From Betaproteobacteria bacterium (lineage in GTDB: Bacteria; Pseudomonadota; Gammaproteobacteria; Burkholderiales; SG8-41): a stretch of DNA of 64,000 bases. The position numbers were made by a program, and so were the translations under genes. The stretch lies in the NCBI GenBank assembly GCA_023266235.1, contig JAHFRL010000009.1, positions 1 to 64,000 of the forward strand. The letters run 5' to 3'. The notes beneath the pieces were generated by a model. That model did no database searches. It was not told where the DNA came from and saw only the letters and a program-made list of their open reading frames with translations. Shown one piece after another: positions 51,106 through 59,905 of this stretch (within the stretch, counting starts at the first letter, position 1; each line of letters begins with the position of its first letter).

Positions 51106-51969
51106 TCAGAATTTGAACAGCTGTTGCGGGTTGTCGACCAGAATCTTGCGCCGCATCGCCGCATCCGGCGCCCACTGGCCGAACAGGTTGAACAGCTCGA
51201 CCGAACCCACCTGGTCGGCGAATGAGAGATGCGGATAGTCGCTGCCCCAGATAATCCGGCCGGGGGCCGCCTCGATCAGCGCGCGCGCGAGCGGCGCCGC
51301 ATCGGCGAATTCGGCCGCCACCGACATGCGGTACACCCCGGTAAGCTTGATCCAGCAATGCCCGTCGCCGTGACGCAGCAGATCGAGCAGCTGCTGGAAC
51401 CCCGGCTGCTCAACGCCATCCTTGGCGAGGAACATGCCCATATGCGCGACGGTAAAGTCGCACGTCAGTTTCTTCAGCGCGGGCATCAGCTCGCTGGTCA
51501 GCCAGCCCGGGGTCAGGAAATCGAGCTGCCAGCCGAGTTCGGCGCAGCGCGCGTGCAGGCGCTCGATGCGCGGCAGCAGGGTTGCCGCGAAGCCCGCCGC
51601 CGGCGGTTTGACCGGCGACACATTGACGCGCACGCCGCGCACGCCCGCCGCATGCAACCGCGCGAGCCCGGCATCGGGAGCGTTCTCGTCGACATCGACG
51701 ATCCCGCGGCATTGCGGCCCGACTTCGCGCATGGCGTCGAGCATGCACGCATTGTCGCGGCCGTACGCGCTCGGCTGCACGAATACGAAGCGCTCGAACC
51801 CGAGGCGGCGTGACAGCGCGAGATAGTCCGCGAGCGGCGCGAGCGGCGGCGGGTAGCGCAGGTCGGAGCCATACGGATAACGCGCGGCCGGGCCGAACAC
51901 GTGGAAGTGACAATCGCAGCTCAGCGGCGGCGCCTTGAAAGCGGGCTCGCCTTCATCACGTAGCGACAA
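51106..51969 (-). CDS. Amidohydrolase, 2-pyrone-4,6-dicarboxylate lactonase-like
   Basis: 287 residues. APPLSCDCHFHVFGPAARYP is the start typical of the LigI group; IIWGSDYPHLSFADQVGSVE and KILVDNPQQLFKF match the C-terminus. The HFH and the late aspartate in GSDYPH are in place. It should hydrolyse a lactone or related ring compound. The receptor gene (51987) lies directly upstream on the same strand, with 17 bases between, so they form an operon. It is only a distant relative of the similar enzyme at 33553. Confidence 0.85.
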   Translation of the reverse strand: MSLRDEGEPAFKAPPLSCDCHFHVFGPAARYPYGSDLRYPPPLAPLADYLALSRRLGFERFVFVQPSAYGRDNACMLDAMREVGPQCRGIVDVDENAPDAGLARLHAAGVRGVRVNVSPVKPPAAGFAATLLPRIERLHARCAELGWQLDFLTPGWLTSELMPALKKLTCDFTVAHMGMFLAKDGVEQPGFQQLLDLLRHGDGHCWIKLTGVYRMSVAAEFADAAPLARALIEAAPGRIIWGSDYPHLSFADQVGSVELFNLFGQWAPDAAMRRKILVDNPQQLFKF

Positions 51970-51986
51970 CGCGTTCCCCTTTCAGA

Positions 51987-52964
51987 TCACTCCAGCCTGA
52001 TGCCGGCGTCGCGCGCGAGCTTGCCTTTCTTCTCGAATTCGGCCTTGATGTGCGCGGTGAACTCCTCCGGCGACGCGCTCGCTTTCAGCTCGACACCGCG
52101 TTCCAGGAAGCGATTGCGCAGAGCCGGCATGCGCACGATCTTCGCGACTTCTTCGTTCAGGCGCACGAGGATTTCGCGCGGGGTTCCCGCCGGCGCCACC
52201 AATCCATTGAAGGTGATGTCTTCGAAGCCCGGCACTCCCGCCTCGTCGATGGTCGGCAGATCCGGAAACAGCGGCGAGCGCGTGCGGCTCGTGACGGCCA
52301 GGGGGCGCAGCTTGCCGGCTTTGATGTGGGGTTCCGAGGTGCTCACCTGGTCGAACATCAGCATGACCTGCCCGCCGATCACATCGATGATGGCCTGCGC
52401 ATTGCCCTTGTAAGGCACGTGCAGCATTTTCACGCCGACCTGACGGCTGAAGAGTTCGGTGGCCATGTGCCCGGTGCCGCCCGGGCCCGACGTCGCGTAG
52501 GAGATTTCCCCCGGCCGCGACTTGGCCAGCGCGATCAGCTGCTTCACCGAGCGCACCGGCAGCGCGGGGTTCACGACCAGCACCTGCGGCACCAGGCAGG
52601 TCAGCGTGACGCCGGTGAAATCCTTCAGCGGATCGTAGCCGGGGTTGGCGACGATCGAAGGCACCATGGCAAAAGTGTTCGCCATCGCGAGCAGCGTATA
52701 ACCGTCGGGCGCCGCTTTGGCGGCCAGCTGGGTGCCGACCAGGCTGCTCGCGCCGGGCCGGTTCTCGACGATGACCTGCTGCCCGAGGTTTTCGGTGAGC
52801 TGCTGGGCGAGCGAGCGGACGACGAGATCGACGTTGCCGCCCGGCGCCAGCGGCACGATGATGCGGAGCGGCCGCGCGGGGTATCCGCCCGCGGTCTGGC
52901 CGTGGACGCCGGTCGCGTAAATCGCGGCAAGCGCCGCCGCCACGACGAATTTCGCTTTTTTCAT
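51987..52964 (-). CDS. Bug/TctC-family periplasmic solute receptor
   Basis: 325 residues from the ATG at 52964 (GGGGAGGA upstream). Signal peptide ends GVHGQ, then YPARPLRIIVPLAPGGNVD. The loop ENRPGASSLVGTQLAAKAAP and ending SPEEFTAHIKAEFEKKGKLA fit the family. It lies upstream of the LigI-like amidohydrolase in the same operon, and its ligand may be the acid or lactone that enzyme opens. The 201-base spacer above it to the next receptor shows nothing clear. Confidence 0.9.
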   Translation of the reverse strand: MKKAKFVVAAALAAIYATGVHGQTAGGYPARPLRIIVPLAPGGNVDLVVRSLAQQLTENLGQQVIVENRPGASSLVGTQLAAKAAPDGYTLLAMANTFAMVPSIVANPGYDPLKDFTGVTLTCLVPQVLVVNPALPVRSVKQLIALAKSRPGEISYATSGPGGTGHMATELFSRQVGVKMLHVPYKGNAQAIIDVIGGQVMLMFDQVSTSEPHIKAGKLRPLAVTSRTRSPLFPDLPTIDEAGVPGFEDITFNGLVAPAGTPREILVRLNEEVAKIVRMPALRNRFLERGVELKASASPEEFTAHIKAEFEKKGKLARDAGIRLE

Positions 52965-53165
52965 TGCTCGATCCTCCCCGGAGACGCACATCGCGGCATC
53001 GCACCATTCGCGTGCGGACCGTGCTTATTCTAGCGGAATATCCGGGGCGGGTTCGCGCTGCGTCGCGCATTTTTTCAGGCGCGCCGTGCAACGAACTGTT
53101 GGGTCGACGGCCTCACAAGACTGCTTATTAACGACGCAGTGCACCGCCTCCCCGCCGCGGCCTCC

Positions 53166-54134
53166 CTACTGCGGCTGGAAGCCGATGTCGCGGATCAGCT
53201 TGCCGTACTTGGCATAATCGCTCTTGATCGTTGCCGCGAAATACTCCGGCGGCTCGGTGACAATGATCAGACCGGCCGAAACCAGTTTTTCTTTCACGTC
53301 CGGCAGCGCTATCGCCCGATTGATCTCCTGGTTCAGCAGCGTGACGATCTCGCGCGGCGTCCCGGCCGGCGCGAGAAAACCGAACCAGCCGCGCGAGTCG
53401 TAGCCCGGCAAGGTTTCGGCGATCGTGGGCGTGCCGTCGAACTGCGGCACGCGCGTCGGGTTGGTGATGGCGAGCAGGCGCAGCTTGCCGGAGCGTATGT
53501 GCGGCGTCAGGCCGGTAATGCCGTCGATCGCCGCATCAATATGCCCGCCGATCAGATCGGTCGCAATCTGGGCGCTGCCTTTGTACGGAACATGCACATA
53601 CGTGAAGCCTCCCATGACACGCAGCAGCTCGATCGTCATGTGCGGGAAGCCGCCCTCGCCGTTCGACGCGAAGGTCAGCCGGTTGGGGTTGGCCTTCGCA
53701 TAAGCGATCAGGTCCTTCACGCTCCTGAACGGCACGCTCGGATGCACGACCAGCGCCAGAAAATTCGTCGTCGACAGCGCGATCGGCGCAAAATCCTTGA
53801 TCGGATCGTACGGGATCTTCTTGTAGGTGTGCGGCATGACAACGAGATTGCCGCCCTGCCCGGCGATGAGAGTGTAGCCGTCCGGCGCGGCGCGCGCGCC
53901 AAGCTCCAGGCCGAGCTGTCCGCTCGCCCCGGCACGGTTGTCGACAATCACGTTCTGCCCGAGACGCTCGGTCATCTTCGGTCCGATCAGCCGGGCCATG
54001 ATGTCGATAGTGTTGCCGGGTGGAAACGGAATGATGATGCGGATCGGTTTGGACGGATAATTCTGCGCCACCACCACGCCCGCAAACCCGAACGCAACTA
54101 CTGACACCAACGCGTACAATATCAATTGTTTCAT
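53166..54134 (-). CDS. Bug/TctC-family periplasmic solute receptor
   Basis: 322 residues; GGAGGAACG lies before the ATG at 54134. Signal peptide ends GVVVAQ, then NYPSKPIRIIIPFPPGNTID. The loop DNRAGASGQLGLELGARAAP and ending PPEYFAATIKSDYAKY are typical. Instead of the usual PGG the segment reads PPGNT, a small change in the ligand-adjacent loop. It follows the TauD-like gene by 24 bases on the same strand, so it belongs to the receptor-cupin-dioxygenase cluster at 53-57 kb. Confidence 0.9.
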   Translation of the reverse strand: MKQLILYALVSVVAFGFAGVVVAQNYPSKPIRIIIPFPPGNTIDIMARLIGPKMTERLGQNVIVDNRAGASGQLGLELGARAAPDGYTLIAGQGGNLVVMPHTYKKIPYDPIKDFAPIALSTTNFLALVVHPSVPFRSVKDLIAYAKANPNRLTFASNGEGGFPHMTIELLRVMGGFTYVHVPYKGSAQIATDLIGGHIDAAIDGITGLTPHIRSGKLRLLAITNPTRVPQFDGTPTIAETLPGYDSRGWFGFLAPAGTPREIVTLLNQEINRAIALPDVKEKLVSAGLIIVTEPPEYFAATIKSDYAKYGKLIRDIGFQPQ

Positions 54135-54158
54135 GACGTTCCTCCTCGACCCACGGTC

Positions 54159-55025
54159 TCAGGCGGCTTTCACCACATAGCCGGACGGCGTTCCGAGCAC
54201 GGTAGTCCGCTCCATGTGCCTGAGCTGGGTTTCGTCGAAATCGCCCAGCGCGCAATGCATCGTGCAGCGGTTATCCCAGACCAGGATATCGTTGGCCTGC
54301 CACTGGTGCCGGTATACGAATTCAGGCCGCGTGGCGTGCTGTACCAGATATTCGATCAAAGGGCGGCTTTCCTCCTCCGTCATGCCGTCGAAGGACTTTA
54401 CTTTGTCGCCGATATACAGCGCCTTCCGGCCGGTCTCGGGATGCATGCGAACCACCGGCTGCGCGACCGGCGGGTTGATGCGTTTCTGTTCCTCGGCACG
54501 GGGAATGCCGGTCGTGCTGTTAGCGATCTTGCGCGTCCCCGACATGTGTATGCCGTGCAGGCCGGCGATCAGCTTCTTCATTCCCGCGGAAAGCGCGTCA
54601 TACGCCATGTACATATTGGCGAACATCGTATCGCCGCCGACCGGGGGCGCGGTGATGCACCGCAAAAGAGATCCCGACGACGGCACCAGGGTGAAGGACA
54701 TGTCGGAGTGCCATTGGCGCCCGGTATATTTGCTGTCGGATGGCGCGCCATTGAGTTTGGGCTCGTTCGTAACCATGAGGATCTCCGGATGGTCCGGATG
54801 GCGGTCGCGCGGCAGCGCGTCGTGCTTGTCGAGCTCGCCGAAGCGGCGGCTGAATTCGATGTGCTGCTCGCGGGTAATGTGTTGGTCCCTGAACAACAGG
54901 ATGCCGTGTTCGAGGAAGGCCCGGTATACGTCGCCGAAATCGTGCTCGCTCATCTTGCGCGAGACATCGATAGCGCAGACCTCGGCGCCCAGACTGTAGG
55001 AAAGAGGGCGCAGCTTCAGAGCCAT
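54159..55025 (-). CDS. TauD/TfdA-family Fe(II)/2-oxoglutarate dioxygenase
   Basis: 288 residues from the ATG at 55025. The iron ligands are visible: HSD in GRQWHSDMSFTL and the distal histidine in WDNRCTMHCAL, with the 2-oxoglutarate arginine in RHMERTTVLG. GILLFRDQHITREQHIEFSR is a common N-terminal motif. Relatives hydroxylate taurine, 2,4-D or other sulfonates, ethers and acids. It lies between a cupin and a Bug receptor on the same strand; the receptor may import its substrate. The longer frame to 55241 has no support. Confidence 0.88.
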   Translation of the reverse strand: MALKLRPLSYSLGAEVCAIDVSRKMSEHDFGDVYRAFLEHGILLFRDQHITREQHIEFSRRFGELDKHDALPRDRHPDHPEILMVTNEPKLNGAPSDSKYTGRQWHSDMSFTLVPSSGSLLRCITAPPVGGDTMFANMYMAYDALSAGMKKLIAGLHGIHMSGTRKIANSTTGIPRAEEQKRINPPVAQPVVRMHPETGRKALYIGDKVKSFDGMTEEESRPLIEYLVQHATRPEFVYRHQWQANDILVWDNRCTMHCALGDFDETQLRHMERTTVLGTPSGYVVKAA

Positions 55026-55087
55026 TGATCTCTGCCGCGCCGATAACTGCCGCAAGTTATATCCCGCACTTTCACGGGAACCCCGGA

Positions 55088-55585
55088 TCAGACTTGTCCG
55101 GCTTTGCGTTTCCTGACGTGTTCCACCACGCCCTGCTTGCCGGCTTCGGTCTCCGGCTGCCAGGTGTTCGCGTGCTTGAGGAGCTCTGCTTTCTCCCACA
55201 CGTGCGTCGCATCGCCCATGTAGACGATGAACACCTCGCATCCGTCCGGATATTCATAGGGTCCGTGGCGTATGTCCCAGCCGAATACGTAGTCGCCGGG
55301 GCGCAGGTCCTTGCCGGCCACGCACATGCGGCCCTTGGTCACCAGGATCGAATGCCAGCTCTTGTGGGTATGCGCGGGCTCGACATATCCCGGCGGGAAC
55401 TGCTGCTTCATGTCGATGCGCTTCATCACCGGGTCGTAGTTCAAAACCTTGACCTTGACGCCGGGCGGCAGCTTGAGCAGCCCGCGCACGTCATCGCTTT
55501 CCCATTCGACCTCGTGATCGTAAATCGCCTTGAACGTGTGATCGCAGCCGCCCGCAGCCGCGCTTTTTTTCGCTGTCATCTTCAT
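55088..55585 (-). CDS. Cupin-domain protein
   Basis: 165 residues. The double cupin motif is PAHTHKSWHSILVTKGRMCV and, later, YEYPDGCEVFIVYMGD, with metal-binding histidines in HTHKSWH. It is a single cupin barrel of the ChrR/anti-sigma or dioxygenase-like type. It lies between the Bug receptor (55614, 28 bases upstream) and the TauD gene (62 bases downstream), all on the minus strand, so it is probably part of the same catabolic operon. Confidence 0.8.
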   Translation of the reverse strand: MKMTAKKSAAAGGCDHTFKAIYDHEVEWESDDVRGLLKLPPGVKVKVLNYDPVMKRIDMKQQFPPGYVEPAHTHKSWHSILVTKGRMCVAGKDLRPGDYVFGWDIRHGPYEYPDGCEVFIVYMGDATHVWEKAELLKHANTWQPETEAGKQGVVEHVRKRKAGQV

Positions 55586-55613
55586 CGTGCAGATTCTCCC
55601 ATTCTTTTCAGGT

Positions 55614-56612
55614 TCAATTCACTTCCACCTTGATCCCGGCGTCCTTGATGACCTTCAGATACTTCGTCCGATCCGACTTGATGATGCCGGCAAATTCCTG
55701 CGGCGTGCTGGTCACCGACTCGATGCCAAGGGCGGTGTAGCGTTCTATCACATCCGGCTGCTTCAAGGCCTTGACGATTTCGGCGTTGACCTTGTTGATT
55801 ATCTTCTGCGGCACCCCTTTCATTGTCAACAGTCCCCACCAGTTATCCAGGACCAGACCCGGCAATCCGGCTTCGATTGCGGTCGGTATGCCGGGCGTCA
55901 GCGGGAACGGCCTGGCGCCGGCCACCGCGACCGCCCGCAGCTTGCCCGATTTGACATAGGGCAGGGCAACCGGCATGTCGGCGAAGACCACTTGCACCTG
56001 CCCGGCCATGAGATCCAGCAGTGCGGGCGGAGAACCCTTGTACGGGACATGCGTAATTCTTGCCCCGGTCATGGTCGCGAACATCTCGCCGCCGAGATGG
56101 GGCAGCGTGCCGGTGCCGCTGCTGCCGTAATTGATTGAACCGGGTTTCGATTTGCCAAGCGCGATCAGGTCCTCCATCGACTTTACCGGCAGCGCCGGGT
56201 TGACCACGATCAATTGCGGAGCGGCGGCGATGACCGATACCGGCTCAAAGTCGCGCAGCGACTGATAGCCGGTCTTGTAGAAAAGCGGGTTGAGCACGAT
56301 TGGGGCAACGCTGCCGACCACCCACGTATAGCCGTCCGCCGCTGCAGTGGCCGCGATCCCCGTGCCCAGACTGCCGCCGGCGCCCGGACGATTGTCGACA
56401 ATGATGCGCTGCCCCAACGGTTCAGTCAGCTTCTCGCCGAGAATGCGCGCCAGAATATCGGAAGAACCGCCGGGCGGATACGGCGCTATGAGCCGGATCG
56501 GTTTGTTGGGGTAAGTCTGTGCTGCGGCCTGGCCTGCCGCCGGACCGGCTGTCAATGCGCAGACCGCTGCCCCCGACAGAAATACCATTCGTCGTACGGT
56601 CTGGCTTCGCAT
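55614..56612 (-). CDS. Bug/TctC-family periplasmic solute receptor
   Basis: 332 residues. A signal peptide ends AAQAAAQ, then TYPNKPIRLIAPYPPGGSSD. The loop DNRPGAGGSLGTGIAATAAA and the ending TPQEFAGIIKSDRTKYLKVI are as usual. GGAGGAGAAA stands before the ATG at 56612. It starts the minus-strand cluster receptor-cupin-TauD-receptor. The 240-base divergent spacer to the Gfo/Idh gene contains a GNRA-loop hairpin (56719-56736). Confidence 0.9.
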   Translation of the reverse strand: MRSQTVRRMVFLSGAAVCALTAGPAAGQAAAQTYPNKPIRLIAPYPPGGSSDILARILGEKLTEPLGQRIIVDNRPGAGGSLGTGIAATAAADGYTWVVGSVAPIVLNPLFYKTGYQSLRDFEPVSVIAAAPQLIVVNPALPVKSMEDLIALGKSKPGSINYGSSGTGTLPHLGGEMFATMTGARITHVPYKGSPPALLDLMAGQVQVVFADMPVALPYVKSGKLRAVAVAGARPFPLTPGIPTAIEAGLPGLVLDNWWGLLTMKGVPQKIINKVNAEIVKALKQPDVIERYTALGIESVTSTPQEFAGIIKSDRTKYLKVIKDAGIKVEVN

Positions 56613-56718
56613 GGATTTCTCCTCCCGCCGGTCGCAGGGTCCGGACTGCTTATTGATTACATCAATTTTCTCAGGCTGATCGCAGCATGCCGCGCACCAA
56701 CACCGAAGTCAAATTTCT

Positions 56719-56736
56719 GCGGGTTGCGAAACCCGC
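56719..56736. other. 7-bp inverted repeat with GCGA loop
   Basis: GCGGGTT, GCGA, AACCCGC in the spacer between divergent operons; a stable hairpin without a T-run. It may be an operator half-site pair or RNA structure. Nothing else stands out in this 240-base gap. Confidence 0.35.
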
Positions 56737-56853
56737 GGCGCCGGCGCACTATCACGCGTCGCGCTTTCGCGCAGAGTATTTTTCCCGAAGCAGTGTCGCG
56801 CGACGCGCAATCGCGGCTACGCTGTTCACAACTTGTCAGCAGGAGATCAGGAA

Positions 56854-57837
56854 ATGTTGAACGCCGCAATTTACGGCATCGGGCGCTGGGGCGGCCGGCT
56901 GGTTGATTCAGTGAAAGCAAGCGACAAGATCCGCATCGTCAAGGGGATTTCCCGCAATCCCGACAAGCACCGCGAATTCTCCGCGAAAACCGGCATTCCG
57001 GTCGTCTCCTCGTATGCGGACGTGCTCAAAGACCCGCAAATCGACGCCGTCGTGCTCGCCACGCCGCACTCGCTGCACCACGGGCATATCGTGGCCGCAG
57101 CCAGGGCCGGCAAGCATGTGTTCTGCGAGAAACCGCTCACGCTGACGCGCGCTACCGCCGAGTCGGCGGTGGCTGCCTGCCGCGCGGCGGGCGTGACGCT
57201 GGGGCTGGGTTTTAACCGCAGACATGTGCCGGCGTCCCTGGAGATGATGCGCCGGATTGACGCCGGCGAAATCGGCGAGGTACTGCACCTCGAGGGACAG
57301 CATTCCGGGCCCACCGGCTATCGGCTCAAAGCGGGCGACTGGCGGGCAACCCGGTCCGAGTCCCCCGGCGGCGGCATGACGGCACGCGGCATTCACGCCC
57401 TCGATTCGATGATCCACATCGCCGGCCTGGTGAGTTCGGTCTATGCGTTCAGCGGGAAACGCAAGCTGCCTGCGGACATCGACATGGACGACACCACTTC
57501 GCTGCTGCTGAAATTCTCGGGCGGCGCCACCGGCTATCTGGCCACGGTCTTTGTCACCGGCGAATTGTGGCGGGTGCATGTGTTCGGCACCAAGGGCTGG
57601 CTCGAGATGCGCGGCGACACCGAACTCGTGGCGTGCGCTCTGGAAGGAAAGCCGGAGCGCATCACGCTGCCGGCGATCGACAGGGAGCAGGCGACGCTCG
57701 AGGCGTTCGCCGCTACCGTGGCCGCCAAAAAGCCATGCATGGTGCCGCCCGAGCAGGCGGTCAACGGCATTGCCGTGCTCGAAGCAATCGTGGCGTCGGC
57801 CGCCAGCGGCAGCCCGGTCCGGATCGATCAGCCGTGA
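56854..57837 (+). CDS. Gfo/Idh/MocA-family oxidoreductase
   Basis: 327 residues from the ATG at 56854, with AGGAG 8 bases before it. AAIYGIGRWGGRLVDSVKAS is the Rossmann dinucleotide loop; AVVLATPHSLHHGHIVAAAR and VFCEKPLTLT give the EKP catalytic motif with its lysine; GGGMTARGIHALDSMIHIAG carries the later histidine. It should oxidise or reduce a sugar-like or cyclic hydroxyl compound using NAD(P). It heads an operon with an alpha/beta hydrolase and a Bug receptor. Confidence 0.88.
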   Translation: MLNAAIYGIGRWGGRLVDSVKASDKIRIVKGISRNPDKHREFSAKTGIPVVSSYADVLKDPQIDAVVLATPHSLHHGHIVAAARAGKHVFCEKPLTLTRATAESAVAACRAAGVTLGLGFNRRHVPASLEMMRRIDAGEIGEVLHLEGQHSGPTGYRLKAGDWRATRSESPGGGMTARGIHALDSMIHIAGLVSSVYAFSGKRKLPADIDMDDTTSLLLKFSGGATGYLATVFVTGELWRVHVFGTKGWLEMRGDTELVACALEGKPERITLPAIDREQATLEAFAATVAAKKPCMVPPEQAVNGIAVLEAIVASAASGSPVRIDQP

Positions 57838-57860
57838 GGTTGCAAGACCGGGAATACGCA

Positions 57861-58703
57861 ATGACCGCGAACCCGCATTTCGCCACGGTGGGCGATCTCG
57901 CCATCCACTACGATCTGGCTGACTACACCGACCCGTGGCGAACGGACGAGCCGGCAACGTTCCTGCTCTACCCCGGCTATTGCCGGAACATCGAATTCTG
58001 GCGCGCGTGGGTGCCGTTGCTGGGGCGCGACTATCGCGTGTTGAGAATGGACGCCCGCGGCTATGGCGAGACGGGCAAGCCGCCGCCCGGCTCGCCGCTG
58101 ACCACGGACATGCTGGCCGATGACGCCATCGGCCTCATGGATGTGCTGGGCATACAACGCGCGCACTGGGTCGGCGAATCGACCGGCGGCGCCGTGGGCC
58201 TGGTCGCGGCACTCAATCATCCGGAGCGCATCGCCTCGATCACGCTGTGCAACACGGCTGCCAGGATGGGCGACGAGACCGTATCCACCTATGCGATCGG
58301 CGAGGCGAACCAGGGCGCGGCGATCGAGAAATACGGCGTCGCCGAGTGGTGCCGCAGAACATTGCAGTACCGGATGGATGTGAGCCACGCGCCCGCGGGA
58401 CTCGCCGAATTCGTGCCCAGGGAGATGGCGAAGACCCCGGCGCATATCGCGGTGGCCGCGTTCAAACTTTTCTCCACCGTGAACCTGATGCCGCGCCTGC
58501 CGAAAGTCAAGGCGCCCACGTTGCTGATCGTCGGCAGCAAATGCACCGAGCGCCGCAAGCGGCACATGGCGGAGATGCGCGACAAGCTGCAGCGCGCGAA
58601 GCTGGTTGAGCTCGAGGGTTACGATTACGGCATCCACTTCCTCGCCCCGGATGCGGTGGTTGCCGAGATCCGCAAGTTTCTGCGAGAAACCAAGGACCAA
58701 TGA
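57861..58703 (+). CDS. Alpha/beta-hydrolase-fold protein
   Basis: 280 residues from the ATG at 57861 (GGGA upstream); a GTG at 57834 overlapping the Gfo/Idh stop would add nine residues. LLYPGYCRNIEFWRAWVPLL gives the oxyanion region, VGESTGGAVGLVAAL the nucleophile elbow with serine, and YDYGIHFLAPDAV the catalytic histidine. It resembles 3-oxoadipate enol-lactone hydrolase-type enzymes, but the substrate is unknown. Its stop overlaps the ATG of the Bug gene at 58700 (ATGA). Confidence 0.85.
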   Translation: MTANPHFATVGDLAIHYDLADYTDPWRTDEPATFLLYPGYCRNIEFWRAWVPLLGRDYRVLRMDARGYGETGKPPPGSPLTTDMLADDAIGLMDVLGIQRAHWVGESTGGAVGLVAALNHPERIASITLCNTAARMGDETVSTYAIGEANQGAAIEKYGVAEWCRRTLQYRMDVSHAPAGLAEFVPREMAKTPAHIAVAAFKLFSTVNLMPRLPKVKAPTLLIVGSKCTERRKRHMAEMRDKLQRAKLVELEGYDYGIHFLAPDAVVAEIRKFLRETKDQ

Positions 58704-59818
58704 AGCCGCCGATGGACGCAGATAGAGTCAAAAACAAATACCGAAACGTCACCTATAGCGAGCACAGAAAAATGATTGCTTCGAAATTTTCTGCATTTTT
58801 ATTTTCCTCTGCGGTTCGATTCTTGATTTTCATCGGCGTTTATCGGCGTTTATCGGCGGTTACAGTTTTCGCTGCGCTGCTGTGCGGGGCCGCGCTTCAC
58901 GTCGCATCGGCGCAGCCCTACCCCACCCGGCCGATCAGGCTGATCGTCCCGTATCCGCCCGGCGCCAGCACCAACGACATCCTTGGCCGCGCGCTCGCGG
59001 TGCGCCTGTCCGAGGCGTTGGGACAGCAAATCGTCGTGGACAACCGCTCGGGCGCCAGCGGCAACATGGGTTCCGAGCTCGTGGCGAAATCGACGCCCGA
59101 TGGTTACACGCTGCTGATCGGCGTCGCCGGCCCGCTGGCGGTCGGCCCGAGCGTGTATGCCAAGCTCGGCTACGATCCGATCAAGGACTTGGCACCCATC
59201 GCGATGTTTGCGTCGATACCGTACGTGCTGGTCGTCAACCCCTCGGTGCCGGCGACCAACATCAAGGAACTGATCGCGCTCGCCAAAGCCAAACCGGGCC
59301 AGCTGAACTTCGCGTCGAGCGGCAACGGCGGCTCGCCGCACCTGTGCGGGGAACTGTTCAAGACCATGGCCGGCATCGACATCGTGCATATCCCGTACAA
59401 GGGCGCCGCCATCGCGATGATCGACGTCTTGAGCGGGCAGATACCCATGATTTGCACTGGCGCGACGGCGCTCGCCGCGCACATCAAGGCCGGCCGGGTG
59501 CGCCCGCTCGGCGTGGCGACGCTCAAGCGCACGGCGCTGATGCCGGAGTTGCCGACCATCAGCGAGCAGGGACTGACCGGTTTCGAGGTCAACTCGTGGA
59601 GCGGCCTGCTCGCGCCGGCAAAGACGCCGGAGCCGATCATCCGCCGCCTCTACGAAGCGGTGGCAAAGATCGTCAACAGCGACGACATGAAAAACTTTCT
59701 CGCGAACGTCGGTGCCGAGCCGGCGCTGATGGACCCGCGCGAGTTCGGCGCCTACCTTAAAGCCGATACCGCCAAGTGGGCGAAGGTAGTGAAAGCGGCG
59801 AACCTGAAGGTGGACTAG
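58700..59818 (+). CDS. Bug/TctC-family receptor with in-frame spacer repeat
   Basis: 372 residues if the ATG at 58700 (overlapping the hydrolase stop) is used, about 50 longer than relatives. The extra N-terminus is translated from the 10-bp-period repeat at 58703-58860 and reads FIGVYRRLSAVT just before the signal core VFAALLCGAALHVASAQ. The mature part is normal: PYPTRPIRLIVPYPPGASTN, DNRSGASGNMGSELVAKSTP and a C-terminal DPREFGAYLKADTAKW. A start at the in-frame ATG 58772 or TTG 58823 would shorten it. The four-base overlap suggests the receptor ligand is linked to the hydrolase. Confidence 0.8.
   Translation: MKPPMDADRVKNKYRNVTYSEHRKMIASKFSAFLFSSAVRFLIFIGVYRRLSAVTVFAALLCGAALHVASAQPYPTRPIRLIVPYPPGASTNDILGRALAVRLSEALGQQIVVDNRSGASGNMGSELVAKSTPDGYTLLIGVAGPLAVGPSVYAKLGYDPIKDLAPIAMFASIPYVLVVNPSVPATNIKELIALAKAKPGQLNFASSGNGGSPHLCGELFKTMAGIDIVHIPYKGAAIAMIDVLSGQIPMICTGATALAAHIKAGRVRPLGVATLKRTALMPELPTISEQGLTGFEVNSWSGLLAPAKTPEPIIRRLYEAVAKIVNSDDMKNFLANVGAEPALMDPREFGAYLKADTAKWAKVVKAANLKVD
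58703..58860. repeat. 10-bp-period repeat with inverted arms at a Bug gene start
   Basis: Left arm GCCGATGGACGCAGATAGAG at 58707-58726 and right arm TCATCGGCGTTTATCGGCGT at 58830-58849 (then TTATCGGCGG) are 10-base units in opposite orientation around about 100 AT-richer bases. The Bug reading frame crosses it without a stop. Same family as 29398-29500. Confidence 0.75.
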
Positions 59819-59905
59819 AGTGATTCAGCGATTGAGTACCCGTCATTGCAGCAAATCGCCTTTGGCGGCCGCTGAACTCAAACGCTTAGGCGTTCGATTT
59901 CGTTG

